NCBI RefSeq assembly: GCF_014205165.1
Contig: NZ_JACHMZ010000001.1
Coordinates: forward strand, 62,001 to 126,000
DNA: 64,000 nt
Origin: Micromonospora carbonacea
GTDB taxonomy: Bacteria; Actinomycetota; Actinomycetes; Mycobacteriales; Micromonosporaceae
Reading direction: 5' to 3'
Part shown: in pieces, positions 23,659 through 32,429 of the stretch
Layout of the letters: each line of letters opens with the position of its first letter
Position numbering within the stretch: position 1 is the first letter of the stretch
Notes under the pieces: generated by a model
Databases searched by the model: none
Seen by the model: only the letters and a program-made list of their open reading frames with translations
Told to the model about the DNA's origin: nothing
Program-made: the position numbers and the translations under genes

Positions 23659-25260
23659 TTACATCCGGAAGACGCCGAAGCCGTCGGCACCCTTGACCGG
23701 TCCACTGTGGATAGCCGACAGGCAGAGCCCGAGGACGGTACGCGTGTCCCGGGGGTCGATCACCCCGTCGTCGTAGAGCCGGCCCGAGAGGAACAGCGCC
23801 CCCGACTGCGACTCGATCTGCTGCTCGACCATCATCCGCATGGCGGCGTCGGAGTCCTCGTCGAACTCCTGCCCCCGGGCGGCGGCGGCCTGCCGGGCCA
23901 CGATCGACAGCACCCCGGCCAACTGCGCCGGCCCCATCACCGCCGACTTCGCGTTCGGCCAGGTGAACAGGAACCTCGGCTCGTACGCCCGCCCGCACAT
24001 GCCGTAGTTGCCGGCCCCGTACGACGCGCCCAGGTTGACCGTCAGGTGCGGCACCTTCGAGTTCGACACGGCGTTGATCATCAGCGCGCCGTGCTTGATG
24101 ATGCCCCGCTGCTCGTACTCCGTGCCGACCATGTAGCCGGTGGTGTTCTGCAGGAAGACCAGCGGGGTGTCGGCCGCGTTGGCGAGCTGGATGAACTGGG
24201 CCGCCTTCTGCGCCTCCTCGCTGAACAGCACGCCCCGGGCGTTGGCGAGCACCCCGACCGGGTAGCCGTGCAGCTCGCCCCACCCCGTGACCAGCGCCGT
24301 CCCGTACGCGGGCTTGAACTCGTCGAACTCGCTGCCGTCGAGCACCCGGGCCAGGACCTCGCGCGGGTCGAACGGCACCTTCAGGTCGGCGCTGACGACG
24401 CCGAGCAGCTCCTCCGGGTCGTACTTCGGCGAGGCGGGGAACGCGGTACGCGGCGGCGGGCCCTGCTTGCGCCGGTTGAGCCGGCGGACGCACTGCCGGG
24501 CCAGCCGGATGCCGTCCCGCTCGTCCTCCGCGAGGAAGTCGGCCAGGCCCGACCTGGTGGCGTGCATGGCCGCGCCGCCGAGGGACTCGTCGTCGGTGAC
24601 CTCGCCCGTGGCCATCTTCACCAGCGGCGGCCCGGCCAGGTACACCTGCGACCGGTCCCGGATCATGATCACGTGGTCGGACATCCCGGGCACGTACGCG
24701 CCGCCGGCCGTGGCGTTGCCGAACACCACGCTGACCGTGGGGATGCCCTCGGCCGAGAGCCGGGTCAGGTCGCGGAACACCCGCCCGCCCGGGATGAAGA
24801 TCTCCGCCTGGGTGGGCAGGTCCGCCCCGGCGCTCTCCACCAGGTTGACCATCGGCAGCCGGTTGGCCAGGGCGATCTCCCCGGCCCGCCGGGTCTTCGC
24901 GAGGGACCACGGGTTGACCGCGCCGCCGCGTACCGTCGGATCGTTGGCGACGACCAGGCACTCCACGCCCTCGACGACGCCGATCCCGGTGACCACGCTG
25001 GCCCCGACGGGGAAGTCCGTCCCGTACGCGGCGACCGGCGACAGCTCCAGGAACGGGCTGTCCGGGTCGAGCAGCAGCTCGATCCGCTCCCGGGGCAGCA
25101 GCTTGCCGCGCTGGTGGTGGCGGGCCACGTACTTCGCCCCGCCGCCCGCGCGAGCCTGATCGAGGGCCGCGTCCAGCTCGGCGAGCCGCTCCAGCAGGGC
25201 CTCCCGGTTGGCCCGGACGGCCGGCGCGGCCGGGTCGAGCGCACTGTCCAGTGTGGTCAC
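23659..25260 (-). CDS. Carboxyltransferase (beta) subunit, MccB/AtuC-like
   Basis: 533 residues, both crotonase-like halves present. Signatures include GKLLPRERIELLLD, VNLVESAGADLPTQ, GNATAGGAYVPGMSDH and LVFLQNTTGYMVG, which match 3-methylcrotonyl- or geranyl-CoA carboxylase beta rather than propionyl-CoA carboxylase. The start is GTG 25260, which overlaps the stop of the AtuA-like gene (GTGA). It accepts carboxyl groups from the biotin subunit encoded next. The exact acyl-CoA cannot be read from sequence. Confidence 0.9.
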   Translation of the reverse strand: MTTLDSALDPAAPAVRANREALLERLAELDAALDQARAGGGAKYVARHHQRGKLLPRERIELLLDPDSPFLELSPVAAYGTDFPVGASVVTGIGVVEGVECLVVANDPTVRGGAVNPWSLAKTRRAGEIALANRLPMVNLVESAGADLPTQAEIFIPGGRVFRDLTRLSAEGIPTVSVVFGNATAGGAYVPGMSDHVIMIRDRSQVYLAGPPLVKMATGEVTDDESLGGAAMHATRSGLADFLAEDERDGIRLARQCVRRLNRRKQGPPPRTAFPASPKYDPEELLGVVSADLKVPFDPREVLARVLDGSEFDEFKPAYGTALVTGWGELHGYPVGVLANARGVLFSEEAQKAAQFIQLANAADTPLVFLQNTTGYMVGTEYEQRGIIKHGALMINAVSNSKVPHLTVNLGASYGAGNYGMCGRAYEPRFLFTWPNAKSAVMGPAQLAGVLSIVARQAAAARGQEFDEDSDAAMRMMVEQQIESQSGALFLSGRLYDDGVIDPRDTRTVLGLCLSAIHSGPVKGADGFGVFRM

Positions 25261-26975
25261 AGCCCCATCTCCTCCGTCGGCAGGTCGACGACGCGGGACC
25301 GCAGCAGCTCGCCCAGCGCCTTCGCCTGCGGGTCGAACCGGGTCGACGCGGCCACGCCCTGCCCGAGCAGCCCCCGGATCACGAAGTTCACCGCGCGCAG
25401 GTTCGGCAGCTCGTGCCGCTCGACGGTCAGCGGGGCGGTCTCCGGCAGCAGCTCGGCCAGCCGTTCGACCGTCAGCCAGCCGCGCAGCCACGCCCAGGTC
25501 GCGTCGGTACGCGCCCAGACGCCGAGGTTCGCGTCGCCGCCCTTGTCGCCGGAGCGTGCCCCGACCACCTCGCCCAGCGCCCCCCGCCGCGTGCGCTGCG
25601 GCTGCAAGGAAGGGCCCCCTGTTAACGCATTCTGTTGTACAGGGGGCCCCTGCAAGCACGTCACCGGCGGGGGAGCGATCCGCACCCGCTCGCCCGACGG
25701 CAGGACGGCCACGTGCTCCACCGCGTCCTGCGGCACGGCGTCGGCGGTGAACACCCCATACGGGGTGGCGTCGCCGGGCAGGGTGGTCAGCGTGCAGCCC
25801 GGGTAGGAGGCCAGCGCCAGCTCCACGGCGGCGGCCGAGAACGCCCGCCCGGCCCGCGCCTTGTCGCCGTCCCGCAGGTGTACGTGCAGCAGCGCGCTCG
25901 CCGCCTCCGTGTCGCCCGCGTCCGGGTGGTCGGTGCGGGCCAGTGTGAACTCCAGCCCCGCCGGGCCGACCGCCGCCTCCAGTTGGCCCCGGACCAGGGC
26001 CGCCTTCGCCGGGATGTCCAGCCCGCACAGGACGAACGTCATCGAGTTGCGGAACCCGCCGAGGTTGTTCACCCCGACCTTGAGGGTGGGCGGCGGGGGC
26101 GTGCCCCGGACCCCGGTGACGCGCACCCGGTCCGGCCCGTCGGCGGCCAGCTCGACCGTGTCCAGCCGGGTCACCACGTCCGGGCCGAGGTAGTCGGGGC
26201 CGCCCACCTCGTACAGCAGCTGGGCGGTGACCGTCTCCACGGTGACCGCGCCGCCCGTGCCCGGGTGCTTCGTGACGACCGAGGAGCCGTCCGGGTGGAT
26301 CTCGACGAGCGGGAAGCCGGGGCGGTGCCCGCCGTCGGGCAGCTCGGTGAAGAAGCTGAAGTTGCCGCCGGTGACCTGCGCCCCGCACTCGATGAGGTGC
26401 CCGGCCACGGTCGCCCCGGCCAGCGCGTCGAGGTCGCCGCGCCCCCAGCCGTAGCGGGCGATCGCCGGCCCGACGGCCAGGGACGCGTCGGTGACCCGGC
26501 CGGTCACCACGACGTCCGCCCCCGCGTCGAGGCACGCGGCGATCCCGAACGCCCCCAGGTACGCGTTCGCGGTCAGCGCGTCGGGGCGGGGCAGCGCGTC
26601 GCCCTCGACGTACCCGATGCGGGCGGTGAGGCCGAGCCGGTCGGCGAGCGACCCGATCGCGGCGGCCAGCCCGGCGGGGTGCAACCCGCCGGCGTTGGTC
26701 ACGATCCGGACCCCGCGCTCCAGCGCCGTGCCGAGGCACTCCTCGAGCTGGCGCAGGAACGTCTTCGCATAGCCCAGGGCGGGGTCGCGCAGCCGGTCCC
26801 GGCCGAGGATCAGCATGGTCAGCTCGGCCAGGTAGTCGCCGGTCAGCACGTCCAGGTCGCCGCCGTCGAGCATCTCCCGCCACGCGGTCGCCCGGTCGCC
26901 GTAGAAGCCGGACGCGTTGCCGACCCGCAGCGGCCCGCTCACGCGGCGGCTGCGCGGGTTCGTAAGGTCGACCAT
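25257..26975 (-). CDS. Acyclic terpene utilization AtuA family protein (DUF1446) with 16-residue insert
   Basis: 572 residues. The N-terminal DUF1446 domain is clear: VGNASGFYGDR, DVLTGDYLAELTMLIL, VTNAGGLHP, ADVVVTGRVTDASLA and HLIECGAQVTGGNF. A C-terminal domain includes GARSGDKGGDANLGVW. AtuA is needed for citronellol/geraniol breakdown in Pseudomonas, although its reaction is not defined. Residues about 440-456 (GPPVQQNALTGGPSLQ) are encoded by a palindromic repeat inserted between the two domains; removing 48 bases joins LQ to PQR in frame. GGAGG lies five bases before ATG 26975. The gene leads the operon that continues with the carboxylase subunits. Confidence 0.85.
   Translation of the reverse strand: MVDLTNPRSRRVSGPLRVGNASGFYGDRATAWREMLDGGDLDVLTGDYLAELTMLILGRDRLRDPALGYAKTFLRQLEECLGTALERGVRIVTNAGGLHPAGLAAAIGSLADRLGLTARIGYVEGDALPRPDALTANAYLGAFGIAACLDAGADVVVTGRVTDASLAVGPAIARYGWGRGDLDALAGATVAGHLIECGAQVTGGNFSFFTELPDGGHRPGFPLVEIHPDGSSVVTKHPGTGGAVTVETVTAQLLYEVGGPDYLGPDVVTRLDTVELAADGPDRVRVTGVRGTPPPPTLKVGVNNLGGFRNSMTFVLCGLDIPAKAALVRGQLEAAVGPAGLEFTLARTDHPDAGDTEAASALLHVHLRDGDKARAGRAFSAAAVELALASYPGCTLTTLPGDATPYGVFTADAVPQDAVEHVAVLPSGERVRIAPPPVTCLQGPPVQQNALTGGPSLQPQRTRRGALGEVVGARSGDKGGDANLGVWARTDATWAWLRGWLTVERLAELLPETAPLTVERHELPNLRAVNFVIRGLLGQGVAASTRFDPQAKALGELLRSRVVDLPTEEMGL
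25603..25656. repeat. Palindromic repeat type B inserted in frame in the AtuA-like gene
   Basis: Arms 25610-25622 and 25639-25651 (GGGCCCCCTGT and complement, 12 of 13 pairs) flank a TTAACGC core, like the element at 5000-5043. The copy is bordered by CTGCAAG on both sides, as a target duplication would be. The distance between the two TGCAAG copies is 48 bases, exactly 16 codons. Confidence 0.75.
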
Positions 26976-27007
26976 CGTGCCTCCAGTGGGCCGGTGGGGC
27001 GGGCCGG

Positions 27008-27613
27008 TCAGGGGGTGAGCAGGGTGGCGAGCTGGCGTTTCCAGGTGGTGAGCAGGGCGGTGCGGCGGGCCGAGTCGTCGCTGAGCAGGTTGGCCACCCC
27101 GAGCCCGCGCAGCAGGTCGAGGGTCGCCTGCACGGCCTCGCGGACGCCGGGGCGGCGCTCGTCGACGCCGAGCAGCGCCACGGTCAGCCGGTGCATCTCC
27201 CGGCCGACCTGCCGTTCGAGGGGGACCAGGGCGGCGCGCAGCTCGGCGTCGGTGCGGGCGGCGACCCAGAGTTCGAGGGCGGCGACGAAGAGCGGGCCGG
27301 TGAACGCCGCGCCGAGCAGGTCGATCACCCGGTCGAGCCGCTGCGGGCCGGCGGGCAGCGCCTCGGCCTCGGTGCGCAGCTCGTCGGCCCGGCGCTCGGC
27401 CAGGTGCGCGACGGCGGCGGTGACCAGGGCGGCCTTCGTGGGGTAGTGGTGCAGCTGGGCGCCCCGGGACACCCCGGCCCGGGCCGCCACGACCGTGGTG
27501 GTCGTGCCGGACCAGCCGTGCTCGACCAGGCACTCGACGGTCGCCTCCAGCAGCCGGGCCCGGGTGGCGCGGCTGCGCTCCTGCTGCGGGACGCGGGTCG
27601 GTGCGGCGGTCAC
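27008..27613 (-). CDS. TetR/AcrR family regulator
   Basis: 201 residues from GTG 27613. The N-terminal HTH is typical: ATRARLLEATVECLVEHGWSGTTTTVVAARAGVSRGAQLHHYPTK is the family pattern in shortened form (TTTTVVAARAGVSRGAQLHH). The ligand domain is divergent. It lies directly upstream of the AtuA-carboxylase-dehydrogenase genes on the same strand, 32 bases away, so it probably controls that operon in response to an acyl-CoA or terpenoid. A near-perfect TetR-like operator sits 25 bases before its start. Confidence 0.88.
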   Translation of the reverse strand: MTAAPTRVPQQERSRATRARLLEATVECLVEHGWSGTTTTVVAARAGVSRGAQLHHYPTKAALVTAAVAHLAERRADELRTEAEALPAGPQRLDRVIDLLGAAFTGPLFVAALELWVAARTDAELRAALVPLERQVGREMHRLTVALLGVDERRPGVREAVQATLDLLRGLGVANLLSDDSARRTALLTTWKRQLATLLTP

Positions 27614-27637
27614 CCGGCCAGCGTGCCGCCGCCGAAA

Positions 27638-27661
27638 CAAACAGTCAAGACTGACTTTTTG
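27638..27661. promoter_or_regulatory. TetR-type operator CAAACAGTCA-N4-TGACTTTTTG
   Basis: Two 10-base arms match as an inverted repeat at nine of ten positions around AGAC. The site is 25 bases upstream of the TetR start, where binding would block the promoter of the TetR gene and the catabolic operon behind it. Confidence 0.65.
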
Positions 27662-27705
27662 TGTGCGCCGGGTGGCGTTCGCTGGTCGGGACGCGCTCGT
27701 GGCGG

Positions 27706-27866
27706 GTGCCGTCCGCGCCCGCTGGGGAGCCGTGCCCGCTGGGGAGATGACGTCGTCCGCGCCCGCTGGGGAGCGGGTGCCGTCCGTGCCGCTAGGGAGC
27801 TGATGTCGCCGACGACTCACCGGTCGCCGGGCACCCGGCGATGTCGCAGACGACTCAGCTCCCTAG
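27706..27866. repeat. Degenerate 26-27-bp tandem repeat joined to an inverted repeat
   Basis: GCTGGGGAG or GCTAGGGAG recurs at 27721, 27738, 27765 and 27791, mostly preceded by GCCGTCCGCGCCC-like sequence. The last copy begins CTAGGGAGCT (27792-27801), which is inverted at 27857-27866. Between them an 18-base direct repeat, GATGTCGC(C/A)GACGACTCA, occurs at 27802 and 27840. Confidence 0.6.
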
Positions 27867-27923
27867 TCCGCCGCGCGGATGCCGTCCCGGCGGGACCGGC
27901 AGGGGTGCCAACCCGGGGCCGGG

Positions 27924-28667
27924 TCAGCGGCCGTCGCGGGGGGCGAAGACGGTCAGCGCCTCGGCGTCGCTGTGCCGGGAACGGAGGTATTCGTCGGCCC
28001 AGCCGGCGGCGTCGGGGAAGCCGGACTCCGCCGCGACCCGCGCGCACGCCGCGTCGACGTCGAACGCGGTACGCCGCAGCTGCACCCCCGGCCCGAGCAG
28101 CGCCCAGTGCGCCCCCGGCCCGCCGTACGGCATGCCGACGCTGCCCGCGTTGACCACCAGACGCCGGTCGACCAGCCGGGCGTACGGCATGTGGGTGTGC
28201 CCGCAGACCACGGTCCGGACGTCGGCCGGCACGTCGGCGAGGACCTCGGCCCAGCGGGACAGCCGGGAGTCCACGAGGACGACCTCCTCGTCGTCGCGGG
28301 GCGTGGCGTGGCAGAACAGCACCTCACCCAGCCCGACGACCGGCAGGGTCGCCGTGAGCGGGAGCGCGGCCAACCGGGCGACCTGATCGTCGCGGAGCTG
28401 CCCGGCGGCCCAGTCCGACACCGCGATCGCGGACGGCCGCCCGGCCCGTGCCCCGACCAGCTCCCGGTCGGCGTTGCCGCCTACCCAGAGGACCCGGTCG
28501 CCGAGCCCGGCGAGCAGGTCCAGCACCTCGACGGGCTGGGGACCGGCGGCGATGTCGCCGGTGAGCACGATCAGGTCGGCGGCGGCCACGTCCGGCTCGG
28601 CCAGCACCGCCTCCAGCGGGGGTAGCGCGCCGTGGACGTCGGAGAGGACAGCGACCCGTTCCAGCAT
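27924..28667 (-). CDS. Metallophosphoesterase (calcineurin-like, YfcE/MJ0936 type)
   Basis: 247 residues. All family motifs are seen: LSDVHG, LTGDIAAG, GGNADRE, CGHTHMPY and the NAGSVGMP segment of the YfcE branch. It binds two metal ions and hydrolyses phosphodiesters such as cyclic nucleotides or other small substrates. It lies downstream of crp on the same strand with an 84-base gap, so it may or may not be cotranscribed. A role in cAMP turnover would fit the neighbourhood but is only an inference. Confidence 0.88.
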   Translation of the reverse strand: MLERVAVLSDVHGALPPLEAVLAEPDVAAADLIVLTGDIAAGPQPVEVLDLLAGLGDRVLWVGGNADRELVGARAGRPSAIAVSDWAAGQLRDDQVARLAALPLTATLPVVGLGEVLFCHATPRDDEEVVLVDSRLSRWAEVLADVPADVRTVVCGHTHMPYARLVDRRLVVNAGSVGMPYGGPGAHWALLGPGVQLRRTAFDVDAACARVAAESGFPDAAGWADEYLRSRHSDAEALTVFAPRDGR

Positions 28668-28751
28668 CCCGTCACGGTGCGCCCCGGCCCGCCTGCCCGT
28701 CCAGGGATTCTCCGCCGGGCAGAACGCCCGCCGGGGCGGACGCGGGACGAC

Positions 28752-29429
28752 TCAGACGCGGGCGCGGCGGGCCAGGCGCTCCGGGTCGAGGATGATGATG
28801 CTCTTGCCGTCCAGCCGCAGCCAGCCGCGCGAGGCGAAGTCGGCGAGCGCCTTGTTGACGGTCTCCCGGGAGGCGCCGACGAGCTGGGCGATCTCCTCCT
28901 GGGTCAGGTCGTGGGTCACCCGCAGCACGCCGCCGTCGCGGGTGCCGAATCGCCCGGCCATCTGGAGCAGGTTCTTCGCGACCCGGCCCGGCACGTCGGT
29001 GAAGATCAGGTCGGCCAGCGAGTCGTTCGTCCGGCGGAGCCGGCGGGCCAGCACCCGCAGCAGTTGCTCGGCGATCTCGGGCCGGTTGTTGAGCCACGGC
29101 CGCAGGGCCTGCTTGCGCAGGCGCACGAGGCGGGTGTCGGTCACCGCCGTGGCCGTCGCGGTGCGGGGGCCGGGGTCGAACAGCGACAGCTCGCCGACCA
29201 TGTCCGACGGGCCCATCACGGCGATCAGGTTCTGCCGGCCGTCGGCCGCCCGGCGACCGACCTTGATCTTGCCGGACAGGAGGATGTAGAGACTGTCGCC
29301 GGGCTCGCCCTCGTTGAACACGACCTCGCCCTTGCGGACCTCGATCGTCTCCATCTCCTTGGCGAGCGCCTCGGCAGCCTCCGGGTCGACTCCCTGGAAG
29401 ATCCCGCTGCGAGCCAGTACCTCGTCCAT
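28752..29429 (-). CDS. crp: Crp/Fnr family cAMP receptor-like regulator
   Basis: 225 residues. Residues 1-125 are a cyclic nucleotide-binding domain with [16 protein letters not shown] and a phosphate-binding cassette [17 protein letters not shown]. The C-terminal winged helix contains [30 protein letters not shown]. The closest known relatives are mycobacterial Crp (Rv3676) and Corynebacterium GlxR, global cAMP-dependent regulators. GGAGG lies six bases upstream of ATG 29429. A divergent cbiZ lies 160 bases away. In M. tuberculosis crp sits beside nth-tlpA-nudix-marP and MBL-RidA; here the latter pair is 27 kb away. Confidence 0.92.
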   Translation of the reverse strand: MDEVLARSGIFQGVDPEAAEALAKEMETIEVRKGEVVFNEGEPGDSLYILLSGKIKVGRRAADGRQNLIAVMGPSDMVGELSLFDPGPRTATATAVTDTRLVRLRKQALRPWLNNRPEIAEQLLRVLARRLRRTNDSLADLIFTDVPGRVAKNLLQMAGRFGTRDGGVLRVTHDLTQEEIAQLVGASRETVNKALADFASRGWLRLDGKSIIILDPERLARRARV

Positions 29430-29589
29430 CGCGCACCTCCGCCTGCGCGTGCCGTCTTCTCGGCCGGGCCGCGCCGTCCGCTGATCCCTCGCGCGAGGCC
29501 AGTCTAGGCGCACGTGAGCGGTAATCAGAGCCGCACCCCTGGGAAACCCCTGGTCCCCCTCGGCGCGCCCGGGACGTAGGGTCGGCGGC

Positions 29590-30315
29590 GTGCTTGCCGA
29601 GCCGACCCTGACCAGCCGCCGCGAGGACGGCCGGGACGTCCCGCTGCTGGTGTGGCGCGCCGACCGTCCGTTACTGAGCGTCAGCTCCGCGCCGCTCGGC
29701 GGCGGGATCGGGGTGCGGCACTGGGTGGTCAACGCGACCGTGCCCATGTCGTACCACCGGGACGACCCGGCCGACCACCTGGCCGAGCTGGCCGACCAGC
29801 TCGGCCTCGACGGGCCCGGCGTCGGCCTGCTGACCGGTGTCGACGTCGCCGAGGTGGTCGCCCGCGCCGACGCCGGGGTGCGGGTCTGGGCGACCGTCGG
29901 GCTGGGCACCCCCGTCCAGGCCGCCGCGCCCGACCTGGCCGCCGACCCTGTCCAGGCCGCCGACCCCGTCCCCGCCGCCGCGCCCGGCCCGGCCCGGCGC
30001 GGCGTGCCCGCCCACCGGGTCGGCACGGTCAACATCGTGGTCGAGGTGCCCGCCCGGCTCGGCGACGCGGCCCTGGTCAACGCGGTGGCGACCGCGACCG
30101 AGGCGAAGGCGCAGGCGATCCGGGAGCTGGGGCTCGCGGCCACCGGCACCCCCACCGACGCCGTCACCGTGCTCTGCCCGGCCGGCGGCGAGCCGTCCGC
30201 CTACGGTGGGCCCCGCTCCGCCTGGGGCGCCCCGCTGGCCCGCGCGGTGCACGCCGCCGTGCTCGCCGGCGGGGCGGGGACCGTGGTCCCCTGGTCCGAA
30301 CGGCGCACGGCCTGA
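29590..30315 (+). CDS. cbiZ: Adenosylcobinamide amidohydrolase
   Basis: 241 residues of the CbiZ family, which cleaves the side chain of adenosylcobinamide to salvage it as cobyric acid for B12 synthesis. Seen: [51 protein letters not shown] and [13 protein letters not shown] low-complexity Ala/Pro/Asp stretch of about 30 residues ([16 protein letters not shown]) interrupts the fold after VGLGTP. GTG 29590 lies seven bases after TAGGGT (29577-29582) with no Shine-Dalgarno, so it is probably leaderless. No cobalamin riboswitch was recognised upstream, and no other B12 gene is present here. Confidence 0.88.
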   Translation: MLAEPTLTSRREDGRDVPLLVWRADRPLLSVSSAPLGGGIGVRHWVVNATVPMSYHRDDPADHLAELADQLGLDGPGVGLLTGVDVAEVVARADAGVRVWATVGLGTPVQAAAPDLAADPVQAADPVPAAAPGPARRGVPAHRVGTVNIVVEVPARLGDAALVNAVATATEAKAQAIRELGLAATGTPTDAVTVLCPAGGEPSAYGGPRSAWGAPLARAVHAAVLAGGAGTVVPWSERRTA

Positions 30316-30357
30316 TTTTTCGGCCGATCGGCCATCGTCACCGCGTATCCCGCCCGG

Positions 30358-30371
30358 TAGCGTCGCGGGCG
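30358..30371 (+). promoter_or_regulatory. Putative -10 (TAGCGT) of a leaderless capA-like gene
   Basis: TAGCGT at 30358-30363 is eight bases before ATG 30372 with no ribosome site between. The -35 region is not convincing. Confidence 0.35.
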
Positions 30372-31556
30372 ATGTACGCTCCCGCCCGCCCCGGCCCCCG
30401 TCCCCGCCTGCCCCGCGCCGGGGCCGCCCGCCCGCGCCGCCGGGCCGCGCTCGCCCTCGGCGTGCTGCTCGGCACGCTGCTCGCCGCCGGCTGCGCCGAG
30501 ACGACCGACGCGCCCACCTGGCAGCCCGGCAACCGGGCCGGCGCGACCGGCACCGCCTCCCCGGCACCCTCCGGCGAGGCCCCGGAGGGCAAGGTCGAGA
30601 GCGTGTCGCTCTCGGCCACCGGCGACATCATCATGGGCAACGCGCCGAACCGGCTCCCGCCGAACGGCGGCAAGGGCTTCTTCGACTCGATCAGGAAGGC
30701 GCTCGCGGCCGACCTGGTGATGGGCAACCTGGAGGAGCCGCTCACCGTCGACACCGGCACCGGCAAGTGCGGGGCCAACTCGACCCGCTGCTTCCAGTTC
30801 CGCGCCCCGCCGGAGTACGCCGCGCACCTGCGCGACGGCGGGTTCGAGCTGCTCAACCAGGCCAACAACCACGGCTACGACTACGGCCCGAAGGGCTACC
30901 GCAACACCCAGGCCGCCCTGGAGAAGTACGACCTGGAACACACCGGGGCGCCCGACCAGATCACCGTGGTCGAGGTCGAGGGCGTCAAGGTCGCCGTCGC
31001 CGGCTTCTCGTCGTACGTCTGGTCCAACAGCCTGGTCGACATCGACGCCGCCCGCGCGGTGATCAAGAAGGCGGCCACCATGGCCGACCTCGTCGTCGTG
31101 CAGGTGCACATGGGCGGCGAGGGCGCGGACAAGACCCGGGTGCGCCCCGGCACCGAGATGTTCCTCGGCGAGAACCGGGGCGACCCGATCAAGTTCTCCC
31201 ACGCCATGATCGACGCGGGGGCGGACCTGATCGTCGGCCACGGCCCGCACGTGCTGCGCGGCATGGAGTTCTACCAGGGCCGGCTGATCGCCTACAGCCT
31301 CGGCAACTTCGCCGGCGGCGGCAACTCGCTGAGCAACAACGGCCGGCTCGGCTGGGGCGGCGTGCTCAAGGTGTCGCTGAAGCCGGACGGCAGCTTCGCC
31401 GGCGGGTCGTTCACCTCGACGTACATGAACTCGATCGGCAAGCCGACCATGGACCCGGACGACCGGGGCCTCGGCCTGGTCCGGGAGCTCACCCGGCTCG
31501 ACTTCCCGAAGAGCGGCGCCCGCCTCGACGACGAGGGCCGGATCACCGAGCCGTGA
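30372..31556 (+). CDS. CapA-family lipoprotein (metallophosphoesterase-like)
   Basis: 394 residues. A basic N-terminus, hydrophobic helix and lipobox LLAAGC predict a membrane-anchored outer lipoprotein. The CapA/PgsA fold is seen in SATGDIIMG, NLEEPLT, NQANNHGYDYG and VGHGPHVLRG. Members are linked to poly-gamma-glutamate or other polymer export, or act as calcineurin-like hydrolases, but no pgsB/C genes are nearby. ATG 30372 is chosen for the signal peptide and -10 spacing. Confidence 0.85.
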   Translation: MYAPARPGPRPRLPRAGAARPRRRAALALGVLLGTLLAAGCAETTDAPTWQPGNRAGATGTASPAPSGEAPEGKVESVSLSATGDIIMGNAPNRLPPNGGKGFFDSIRKALAADLVMGNLEEPLTVDTGTGKCGANSTRCFQFRAPPEYAAHLRDGGFELLNQANNHGYDYGPKGYRNTQAALEKYDLEHTGAPDQITVVEVEGVKVAVAGFSSYVWSNSLVDIDAARAVIKKAATMADLVVVQVHMGGEGADKTRVRPGTEMFLGENRGDPIKFSHAMIDAGADLIVGHGPHVLRGMEFYQGRLIAYSLGNFAGGGNSLSNNGRLGWGGVLKVSLKPDGSFAGGSFTSTYMNSIGKPTMDPDDRGLGLVRELTRLDFPKSGARLDDEGRITEP

Positions 31557-31640
31557 GCCGGCGGCCGGCCACCCGTCGCCGAGCGCGGCCGGGCCGCGTG
31601 GCTCGACGCGCCGTCACCGGGTCGACGTAGGCTTTCCGTC

Positions 31641-32429
31641 GTGACCACCAGTCCCCCCGGAGCCAACGAGACCGACCTCGGCCGCACGCGTCGCGCCCGG
31701 AAGATCCACCGGGTGCTCACCCAGACACACCCCGACGCCCACTGCGAGCTGGACCACAGCAATCCGCTGGAGCTGGCCGTCGCCACGATCCTGTCCGCCC
31801 AGTGCACGGACAAGAAGGTCAACGAGGTCACCCCGAAGCTGTTCGTCCGCTACCCGACGGCAGCCGACTACGCGGGGGCGGACCGGGCCGAGCTGGAGGA
31901 GCTGATCCGGCCCACCGGCTTCTACCGCAACAAGACCAACTCGCTGATCAGGCTGGGCCAGGCCCTCGTCGAGCGGTACGACGGGCAGGTCCCCGGAAAG
32001 CTCGCCGACCTGGTGACGCTGCCCGGAATGGGCCGCAAGACCGCCAACGTCATCCTCGGCAACGCCTTCGGCGTCCCCGGCATCACCGTCGACACGCACT
32101 TCCAGCGGCTGGTGCACCGCTGGCGGCTGACCGCCGAGACCGACCCGGTGAAGATCGAGCACGCGATCGGCGCGATGTTCCCGAAGCGCGACTGGACGAT
32201 GCTGTCGCACCGGATCATCTTCCACGGCCGGCGGGTCTGCCACGCCAAGAAGCCGGCCTGCGGCGCGTGCACGCTGGTGAAGCTCTGCCCGTCGTACGGG
32301 ACGGGGCCGACGGAGCCCGCGCCGGCCGCGAAGCTGCTCAAGGGCCCCCGGGCGCGGGACCTGGCCGCCGCGGCGGGCGTCGACCCGGAGCTGGTGCCGC
32401 AGCAGGCGGTCGCCGCGGAGGCGCCGTGA
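31641..32429 (+). CDS. nth: Endonuclease III
   Basis: 262 residues. Base-excision repair glycosylase/AP lyase for oxidised pyrimidines. The helix-hairpin-helix with catalytic Lys ([14 protein letters not shown]), the catalytic Asp in TVDTHFQRL, and the C-terminal 4Fe-4S loop ([17 protein letters not shown], spacing C6C2C5C) are all intact. GTG 31641 follows TAGGCT (31628-31633) by seven bases, suggesting a leaderless start of a four-gene operon. Its stop overlaps the tlpA-like start (GTGA). Confidence 0.95.
   Translation: MTTSPPGANETDLGRTRRARKIHRVLTQTHPDAHCELDHSNPLELAVATILSAQCTDKKVNEVTPKLFVRYPTAADYAGADRAELEELIRPTGFYRNKTNSLIRLGQALVERYDGQVPGKLADLVTLPGMGRKTANVILGNAFGVPGITVDTHFQRLVHRWRLTAETDPVKIEHAIGAMFPKRDWTMLSHRIIFHGRRVCHAKKPACGACTLVKLCPSYGTGPTEPAPAAKLLKGPRARDLAAAAGVDPELVPQQAVAAEAP

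Larger units (their letters stand above)
27614..27923. other. 310-base gap holding a TetR operator and a tandem/inverted repeat block
   Basis: No gene is seen. The first 50 bases hold the TetR operator. From about 27706 to 27866 there is a degenerate tandem repeat and a composite inverted/direct repeat. The rest is plain GC-rich sequence around the end of the phosphoesterase gene. Confidence 0.6.

Noticed and set aside
25563..25660. A frameshift or pseudogene in the AtuA-like gene
   Set aside because: The inserted repeat is 48 bases and keeps the frame, and both domains read through, so the gene is treated as intact.
29430..29589. Cobalamin riboswitch or Crp site upstream of cbiZ/crp
   Set aside because: I could not find the conserved B12-box sequence or a good GTGA-N6-TCAC pair. 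The nearest match (GTGA with seven bases to TCAG) is too weak.
31584..31598. Hairpin CGCGGCC-G-GGCCGCG after capA
   Set aside because: Little usable loop and only about five pairs remain when a loop is allowed; not convincing as terminator.
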